Assembly: GCA_023439305.1 (NCBI GenBank)
Contig: JAEXOO010000040.1
Span: 124,001-188,000 of the forward strand
From: Pseudomonadota bacterium
Lineage (GTDB): Bacteria; Pseudomonadota; Gammaproteobacteria; Burkholderiales; Burkholderiaceae_B
DNA: 64,000 nucleotides
Direction of reading: 5' to 3'
Shown here: one piece after another, positions 59,058 to 64,000 of the stretch
Numbering within the stretch: position 1 is the stretch's first letter
Layout of the letters: every line of letters starts with the position of its first letter
The notes under the pieces: model-generated
Seen by the model: only the letters and a program-made list of their open reading frames with translations
Database searches by the model: none
What the model was told of the DNA's origin: nothing
Position numbers and translations under genes: made by a program

Positions 59058-61139
59058 TCAACTGCGCAGCAATTCTTCACGTCCTTTCATCCAGCGTTGC
59101 AGATGCGCCCGGGCATGATCGGGGTAGCGGCTGCGAAACTCCACGACCAGCTCCTGGGCCTGTTCGATCAGTTCTTCGTCTGATTCCAGGCTGGCAAAAC
59201 GCAGCACTGCCTGTCCGGATTGGCGCAGGCCCATGAACTCACCGGGCCCTCGCTGCGCCAGATCGCGACGCGCGATTTCGAAACCGTCGTTGGTTTCGTA
59301 CATGGCGCGCAAGCGCTGGCGTGCAACCGCAGACAAGGGGTTCTGGTACAGCAGCACGCAAACCGATTGGATCTGCCCGCGCCCCACCCGACCGCGCAGC
59401 TGGTGGAGCTGCGCCAGGCCGAAGCGTTCGGCGTGTTCAATGACCATCAGCGATGCATTGGGCACGTCGACGCCTACTTCGATCACGGTGGTCGCGACCA
59501 ACACGTCCAGTTCGCCGCTTCGAAACGCGTCCATGACCAGGGCTTTGTCCGCGGCCGGCAGGCGGCCGTGGATCAAGCCCACTCTCAAGGGAGCCAGCGC
59601 CAAGGCCAGCGCGGCGTGCGTGTCCACGGCGGTCTGCAATTGCAGGGCCTCGCTTTCCTCGACCAGGGGGCAGACCCAGTATGCCTGGCGGCCCTGGGCC
59701 ACTTCGGCCCGCACGCGGGCCATGATTTCTTCCCGGCGTCCATCCGACGCAAGCTTGGTGATGACCGGGCTCCGGCCCGGCGGCAACTCGTCGATGGCCG
59801 AGACATCCAGATCCGCAAAGAAGGCCATTGCCAAGGTGCGCGGTATGGGCGTGGCGCTCATGTTGAGCTGATGGGGGATATAGGGCCGGCCCAGCGCATC
59901 GACCGTGTCGCCCTTGCGGTTCAGTTCCAGGCGCTGGCCTACGCCGAAACGGTGCTGCTCATCCAGGATGACCAGACCCAGGCGCTGAAAGCTGACTTGC
60001 TCTTGAATCAGGGCTTGCGTGCCGATGACCAGCTTGGCCTGCCCGGCGGCAATGGATTCATAGGCCAGGCGCTTGGCTTTCGCGCTCAGGCTCCCGGTCA
60101 GCCAGGCCAGCTCTATCCCCAGGGGCTCCAGCCAGTCGCGCATCTTCAGGTAATGCTGTTCGGCCAGGATCTCAGTGGGCGCCATCAAGGCCACCTGGAA
60201 GCCGCTCGCGATGGCCTGGACGGCGGCCATGGCCGCCACAATGGTCTTGCCGCTGCCAACATCGCCCTGAAGCAAGCGATGCATGGGATAGGAGCGCATC
60301 ATGTCCTGGGCAATTTCGTCCACACAGCGTTGCTGCGCATCGGTCAGCGAGAAAGGCAGCGACGCGGACAAGGCGCGGGCCAGGTCGGAGTTTAGCTCTG
60401 TCAGGGGCGCAGCACGTTGCGCCTGGCGGGCTGCGCGGGCCTCGGCCAGGGAGAGCTGCTGCGCCAGCAACTCGTCGAATTTGATCCGGTTCCAGGCCGG
60501 ATGCCCGCTTTCAAACAAATCGTCGTAGCTGAGATCGGGCGGCGGGTAATGCAGCAGCCGGATGGCTTGGGCGAACGGCATCAGCGTATAGCGCTCACGT
60601 ACCGCTTCAGGCAGCGTGTCACGCAGATCCGCATGATCCAGCGCATGTGCAATGGCTTTGCGCAACTGGGGCTGGGTCAGTCCGTCGGTGGTGGGATAGA
60701 CAGGGGTCAAGGCTCGAGCCAGCGGCGCACCGGCGGCCGAAACCTTGGGGTGCACCATTTCCAGACCATGAAAACCCTGGCGCACTTCGCCTCGCACCCG
60801 TAGAGGCTTGCCGGCTTGCAGTTGCTTGAGCTGGCTGGGGTAAAAATGCAGCCAGCGCAAGGCCAGTTGGCCGCTGGCATCGGCCAGGCGCGCATGCAGC
60901 TGAGCGCGCGGACGCGATTGCACGTCCGTGCTGATGATCTCGCCCTCGACCTGTGCCATCTTGCCCGGATAAAGACACTCTATGGGCTCTACCCGCGTTT
61001 CGTCTTCGTAACGCAGGGGCAGGTGCACGACGAAATCGGCCGGTTCGCGCAGCCCCAGCTTGTCGAATTTCTGATCCAGAGAAACGGCCTTGCGGGCTGC
61101 CGGCCGCTTGGCCTTTGGGGCAGGCCCGTGCGCGATCAT
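59058..61139 (-). CDS. recG: ATP-dependent DNA helicase RecG
   Basis: A 693-residue helicase that remodels stalled replication forks and Holliday junctions. After an N-terminal wedge domain with an OB fold (about residues 50-150), the helicase core shows LQGDVGSGKT (Walker A), LDEQHRFGV (Walker B), MSATPIPRT and the C-terminal QLRGRVGRG motif. The length matches the family. It is 13 bases downstream of ridA and precedes oxyR, an order that may allow a common transcript. Confidence 0.97.
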   Translation of the reverse strand: MIAHGPAPKAKRPAARKAVSLDQKFDKLGLREPADFVVHLPLRYEDETRVEPIECLYPGKMAQVEGEIISTDVQSRPRAQLHARLADASGQLALRWLHFYPSQLKQLQAGKPLRVRGEVRQGFHGLEMVHPKVSAAGAPLARALTPVYPTTDGLTQPQLRKAIAHALDHADLRDTLPEAVRERYTLMPFAQAIRLLHYPPPDLSYDDLFESGHPAWNRIKFDELLAQQLSLAEARAARQAQRAAPLTELNSDLARALSASLPFSLTDAQQRCVDEIAQDMMRSYPMHRLLQGDVGSGKTIVAAMAAVQAIASGFQVALMAPTEILAEQHYLKMRDWLEPLGIELAWLTGSLSAKAKRLAYESIAAGQAKLVIGTQALIQEQVSFQRLGLVILDEQHRFGVGQRLELNRKGDTVDALGRPYIPHQLNMSATPIPRTLAMAFFADLDVSAIDELPPGRSPVITKLASDGRREEIMARVRAEVAQGRQAYWVCPLVEESEALQLQTAVDTHAALALALAPLRVGLIHGRLPAADKALVMDAFRSGELDVLVATTVIEVGVDVPNASLMVIEHAERFGLAQLHQLRGRVGRGQIQSVCVLLYQNPLSAVARQRLRAMYETNDGFEIARRDLAQRGPGEFMGLRQSGQAVLRFASLESDEELIEQAQELVVEFRSRYPDHARAHLQRWMKGREELLRS

Positions 61140-61152
61140 GGCAGTGGCGTCA

Positions 61153-61539
61153 TCAGAAGTTGAGGATGGCCTCGACCTCGAACTGCGCGCCCTTGGGCAG
61201 ACTGGCTACGCCGATGGTAGAGCGCGCAGGGAAAGGCTGGGGGATGATTTCAGCCATGATGGCATTGGCGCTGGCGAATTTGCTCAGGTCTGTCAGGAAC
61301 AGGCTGAGTTTGACGATATCGTTCAGCGTCCCACCCGCTTCCTTGACGACGGCTTCCAGATTGGCGAAGGCCTGGCGAACCTGGCCTTCGAAGTTTTCGG
61401 AAACCAGTTCGCCAGTCGCCGGCTCCAGGCCGATCTGACCGGACAGGTAGACTGTCTTGCTGCCGGACGCGATGATGGCCTGAGAATAAGGACCTACGGC
61501 GGCAGGGGCGGCATCGGTAAATACGACTTGCTTGGTCAT
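61153..61539 (-). CDS. ridA: RidA family enamine/imine deaminase
   Basis: A 128-residue RidA protein, which hydrolyses reactive 2-aminoacrylate and related imines formed by PLP enzymes. The family residues are GPYSQA near the N-terminus and PARSTIGV with the key arginine (Arg106), followed by EVEAI. The gene lies 13 bases before recG. A branched-chain amino acid role is possible given the liv genes, but that link is not specific. Confidence 0.94.
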   Translation of the reverse strand: MTKQVVFTDAAPAAVGPYSQAIIASGSKTVYLSGQIGLEPATGELVSENFEGQVRQAFANLEAVVKEAGGTLNDIVKLSLFLTDLSKFASANAIMAEIIPQPFPARSTIGVASLPKGAQFEVEAILNF

Positions 61540-61614
61540 GATCTGAACCTCTGATGAGTGGTTTACTATCAGAGTTTAAGCGTCTATAGCTAAAATTAAC
61601 AGACGCCGTCGCAA

Positions 61615-62391
61615 TTATTTTTCGACAAAAGCGCGTTCAATGACGTAGTCGCCGGGCTGCCCTACACCGGGCGACACCGTGAAGCCCCGGCTGTCCAGCA
61701 TGGCGCTGATATCGGCCAGCATGGCGGGGCTGCCGCACAGCATGGCGCGATCCTGGGCGGGATCCAGGGCGTCAATGCCCAAATCCTGGCACAGCTTGCC
61801 CGAGTCGATCAATTGGGTAATGCGACCTGTATTGCGGAAAGGCTCGCGCGTGACCGTGGGGTAATACAGCAGCTTTTCCTGCACGATTTCGCCGAAGTAT
61901 TCGTTGTTGGGCAGTTCGTTCTGGATGAAGTCCGAATAGGCCAGTTCGCTGACATAGCGCACGCCGTGCACCAGCACGACTTTTTCGAAGCGCTCGTAGG
62001 TGTCGGGGTCTTTGATGATGCTCATGAAGGGAGCCAGCCCGGTGCCGGTCCCGAACAGGAACAGATTGCGTCCCTGGCGCAGGTCGTCGATGACCAGCGT
62101 GCCTACCGGCTTGCGGCTGACCAGAATGCTGTCGCCTTCTTTCAGGTGCTGCAGGCGAGAGGTCAGCGGGCCGTTCTGGACCTTGATGCTGAGGAATTCC
62201 AGGTTTTCCTCGTAGTTGGCGCTGGCGATGCTGTAAGCGCGCATCAGGGGTTTGCCCTCCACTTCCAGCCCGATCATGACGAAATGGCCATTGTGAAAGC
62301 GCAGCGCGGCGTCTCGCGTAGTGGTAAAGGAAAACAGGGTGTCGTTCCAGTGATGGACGCTTAGCACTCGTTCAGTATTGAAGGCTGCCAT
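61615..62391 (-). CDS. fpr: Ferredoxin/flavodoxin--NADP+ reductase
   Basis: A 258-residue FAD enzyme moving electrons between NADPH and ferredoxin or flavodoxin. FAD binding is seen in MRAYSIASA (RxYS), NADP binding in LFGTGTGLAPFMSI, and the C-terminus is the short FVEK type typical of bacterial subclass I enzymes. Such enzymes support iron-sulfur repair and redox stress responses. An FNR-type box lies 105 bases upstream in the shared promoter region with fbpA. Confidence 0.95.
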   Translation of the reverse strand: MAAFNTERVLSVHHWNDTLFSFTTTRDAALRFHNGHFVMIGLEVEGKPLMRAYSIASANYEENLEFLSIKVQNGPLTSRLQHLKEGDSILVSRKPVGTLVIDDLRQGRNLFLFGTGTGLAPFMSIIKDPDTYERFEKVVLVHGVRYVSELAYSDFIQNELPNNEYFGEIVQEKLLYYPTVTREPFRNTGRITQLIDSGKLCQDLGIDALDPAQDRAMLCGSPAMLADISAMLDSRGFTVSPGVGQPGDYVIERAFVEK

Positions 62392-62495
62392 GGTTTTGTC
62401 GGTGAAGGATGACGGGGAATCCCGATTGATTGTGCAAAAACCCTGTCATTGTACCGGGTTCGCGCGCTAAATCCATGATCCATCACTGTATGACC

Positions 62496-62509
62496 TTGAT
62501 CGCAATCAG
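62496..62509. promoter_or_regulatory. FNR/ANR-type box
   Basis: TTGATCGCAATCAG matches TTGAT-N4-ATCAA at nine of ten fixed positions. It is 105 bases before the fpr start and about 200 before fbpA, so fpr is the nearer candidate. Confidence 0.5.
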
Positions 62510-62644
62510 GATTTACCATCATTTCTTGCAAATGGCTCCATTCAGCTTGTTTTCAGTCCCTGCCGCCTTTATGCTAGTCGCCCGGCGCCCTTGTTCTACG
62601 GGAACGCCCTCTTGTGAGCACGCTCAGAAGCTGGTACCTTTGCG

Positions 62645-62665
62645 TTTGATAATCATTACTATTTG
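62645..62665 (+). promoter_or_regulatory. Fur-box-like site
   Basis: The stretch TTTGATAATCATTACTATTTG is close to the Fur consensus core GATAATGATAATCATTATC and lies 42 bases before the fbpA ATG, where iron-loaded Fur would repress ferric uptake. Confidence 0.7.
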
Positions 62666-62706
62666 TGCCAACCTTACCGATTAAACCGGATTCCGGAGTT
62701 CACCCC

Positions 62707-63753
62707 ATGATGCGTTTCAAGCCATCCGCCCGTTCCCTGATCCACGCTCTGGTCCTGTCGGGACTCAGCGGACTGTCCATGGCGGCAGTTGCCGCAGACG
62801 AAGTCAACCTGTACACGACTCGCGAACCCGGCTTGATCACTCCTCTGCTGGAAACCTTCACCAAGGACACGGGCGTCAAGGTCAACACCGTGTTCGTCAA
62901 GGACGGCCTGATCGAGCGCGTCAAGACCGAAGGCGATAAATCCCCTGCCGATGTGCTCATGACGGTGGATATTGGCAACCTGCTGGATCTGGTGGAAGCG
63001 GGCGTGACGCAGCCGGCGGAATCGGCCGCCCTGACCAGCGCCATTCCCGCCAACCTGCGCGGCGCGGACAATCAATGGTTCTCGCTGTCGTTGCGCGATC
63101 GCGTGGCCTATGTCGCCAAGGACGTGGACGTCAACAGCATCACCTACGAGGATTTCGCCGATCCCAAATGGAAAGGCAAGGTCTGCATCCGCTCCGGCCA
63201 GCACCCCTACAATACGGCCCTGGTCGCGGCCATGATCGCCCATGACGGGGCTGAAGCCACTGAAAAATGGCTGCGCGGCGTCAAGGACAATCTGGGCCGC
63301 AAGGCCGCCGGCGGCGATCGCGACGTGGCGCGCGACATTTTGGGTGGCATCTGCGATGTGGGCATTGCCAATGCCTACTATGTGGGCCGCATGAAGAATG
63401 CCGAGGAAGGCTCCGATTCCCGTAAATGGGGCGATGCGATCAAAGTTGTGCGTCCGACGTTCGCCAACGAGAAAAGCCGCGGCACGCACGTGAATATCTC
63501 CGGCGCCGCGGTGGCCAAGCACGCTCCCAACAAGGACAATGCCGTCAAGTTGCTGGAATACCTGGTGTCGGACAAGGCCCAGAGCCTGTACGCCAAGGCC
63601 AACTACGAGTATCCGGTTCGCGCCGGTGTGGAACTGGATCCTGTGGTGGCCAGTTTCGGCGAACTGAAGGTGGATCCGCTGCCGCTGACGGAGATCGCCA
63701 AGCATCGCAAGCAGGCCAGCGAGTTGGTTGATAAAGTTGGCTTCGACAACTGA
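62707..63753 (+). CDS. fbpA: Ferric iron ABC transporter binding protein
   Basis: A 348-residue periplasmic ferric-binding protein (FbpA/FutA type). A signal peptide (about residues 1-28, ending AVAAD) precedes VNLYTTREPGLI. The tyrosine pair that holds Fe(III) is in ANAYYVGRM, and DRDVARDILGG is a common family stretch. The start MMRFKPS at 62707 is chosen for signal-peptide logic. A small GC hairpin (63784-63799) separates it from the permease gene. A Fur-like site upstream suggests iron repression. Confidence 0.93.
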   Translation: MMRFKPSARSLIHALVLSGLSGLSMAAVAADEVNLYTTREPGLITPLLETFTKDTGVKVNTVFVKDGLIERVKTEGDKSPADVLMTVDIGNLLDLVEAGVTQPAESAALTSAIPANLRGADNQWFSLSLRDRVAYVAKDVDVNSITYEDFADPKWKGKVCIRSGQHPYNTALVAAMIAHDGAEATEKWLRGVKDNLGRKAAGGDRDVARDILGGICDVGIANAYYVGRMKNAEEGSDSRKWGDAIKVVRPTFANEKSRGTHVNISGAAVAKHAPNKDNAVKLLEYLVSDKAQSLYAKANYEYPVRAGVELDPVVASFGELKVDPLPLTEIAKHRKQASELVDKVGFDN

Positions 63754-63783
63754 TTCCTCCCGATCTTTTCCTGCCACCGCCCA

Positions 63784-63799
63784 CCCCGAATCCTCGGGG
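63784..63799 (+). terminator. Hairpin between fbpA and the permease gene
   Basis: CCCCGA pairs with TCGGGG around ATCC. There is no T-run, so it may set the ratio of binding protein to permease rather than stop transcription. Confidence 0.45.
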
Positions 63800-63847
63800 C
63801 GGCGGTCGCCGCGCATTCAAGCGCCTGAAACTGTTCAGCTTCGCATC

Positions 63848-64000
63848 ATGTCTTTTTTTCGCCGACTGCCTCTATGGCAAGTGGCAGCCCTGTTGGTTGC
63901 GGCCATCGTGGCCGCACCCGTCATCACCCTGCTGATCCATGCCCTGGGGGGCAATACGGCGCATTGGTCCCACTTGTTCCAATTCGTGCTTCCCAATGCA
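63848..64000 (+). CDS. fbpB: Ferric iron ABC transporter permease, N-terminus (partial)
   Basis: The first 51 residues of an inner-membrane permease, cut by the window end. After MSFFRRLPLW comes one hydrophobic segment (about residues 12-33, AALLVAAIVAAPVITLLIHAL), as expected for the first helix of the two-domain FbpB permease. It lies 94 bases after fbpA in the same direction. The function is inferred from position. Confidence 0.82.
   Translation, partial: MSFFRRLPLWQVAALLVAAIVAAPVITLLIHALGGNTAHWSHLFQFVLPNA

Larger units (their letters stand above)
62392..62706. other. Intergenic region of fpr and fbpA
   Basis: This 315-base gap between divergent genes contains no believable coding sequence. 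It holds an FNR-type box at 62496-62509, a Fur-box-like site at 62645-62665, and presumably the two promoters. I see no terminator, repeat or RNA gene in it. Confidence 0.75.

Noticed and set aside
59220..60395. A 391-codon plus-strand frame opposite recG
   Set aside because: Antisense to complete helicase motifs, rich in Gln/Gly/His/Arg as expected for a shadow frame.
62430..62684. An 84-codon frame between fpr and fbpA
   Set aside because: It covers the FNR- and Fur-like sites and has no ribosome site; a promoter region explains the sequence.
1..64000. CRISPR arrays, tRNA or rRNA genes
   Set aside because: No regularly spaced repeats and no cloverleaf or rRNA-like stretches were seen by eye; a dedicated tRNA scan would be needed to be certain.

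Overview
The window is a gene-dense stretch of a GC-rich (about 58-60%) betaproteobacterial chromosome, most likely Burkholderiales, family Alcaligenaceae (Bordetella/Achromobacter/Alcaligenes group). This rests on the protein content: a YgfZ-MltG-HolB-TatD neighbourhood, two LivK-type binding proteins, YceI/cytochrome b561, a DUF4148-like small protein, a chromosomal KfrA-like protein, and OxyR next to RecG. I assign the family by recognition, not by a database search. I found no rRNA, tRNA, CRISPR array, intact insertion sequence or prophage; most of the window looks like core chromosome.

Layout. 1-2219: end of a valine/branched-chain acyl-CoA degradation operon (acyl-CoA dehydrogenase end, 3-hydroxyisobutyryl-CoA hydrolase, mmsB). 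2194-8150: ygfZ, mltG, a dNMP kinase on the opposite strand where tmk usually lies, holB, a TatD nuclease and a periplasmic ankyrin protein. 8163-10624: two secreted proteins of unknown role, a glutathione transferase and an ArsC-family protein. 10666-13205: cytochrome b561 with two YceI proteins, then a lipoprotein. 13299-15753: a tyrosine-recombinase relative lacking catalytic residues, a GNAT acetyltransferase, a repeat-rich gap and a DUF2239 gene with a striking palindromic operator. 15984-19207: a two-domain polyphosphate:AMP phosphotransferase, a membrane protein and purT. 19413-27103: multicopper oxidase with a small His/Cys protein, a KfrA-like coiled-coil protein divergent from an intact tyrosine recombinase, YtoQ, and the copper ATPase CopA behind a MerR-type promoter. 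27104-31631: DUF4148-like protein, LysR regulator, second ankyrin protein, CynX-type transporter, cytochrome c and a universal stress protein with an FNR-type box. 31838-35757: a three-gene cell-envelope locus of unknown function. 35846-42642: seven closely spaced minus-strand genes (2-hydroxyacid dehydrogenase, SDR, epd, fumC, nfeD, slipin, PQQ-type sugar dehydrogenase). 42797-45388: S9 peptidase and glutathione transferase. 45453-51428: livKHMGF and proC. 51605-57146: ugpBAEC behind a Pho-box-like site, then an orphan LivK. 57273-61539: ridA, recG, oxyR and dps in one direction. 61615-64000: fpr, then fbpA and the start of fbpB behind a Fur-box-like site.

The recurring themes are nutrient uptake (Liv, Ugp, Fbp), metal and oxidative stress (CopA, multicopper oxidase, OxyR, Dps, Fpr), and central metabolism. 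The least explained parts are the DUF2239 operator region, the KfrA/recombinase pair with its two palindromes, the degenerate recombinase with the inverted-repeat gap after it, the dNMP kinase at the tmk position, and the 31838-35757 envelope locus.
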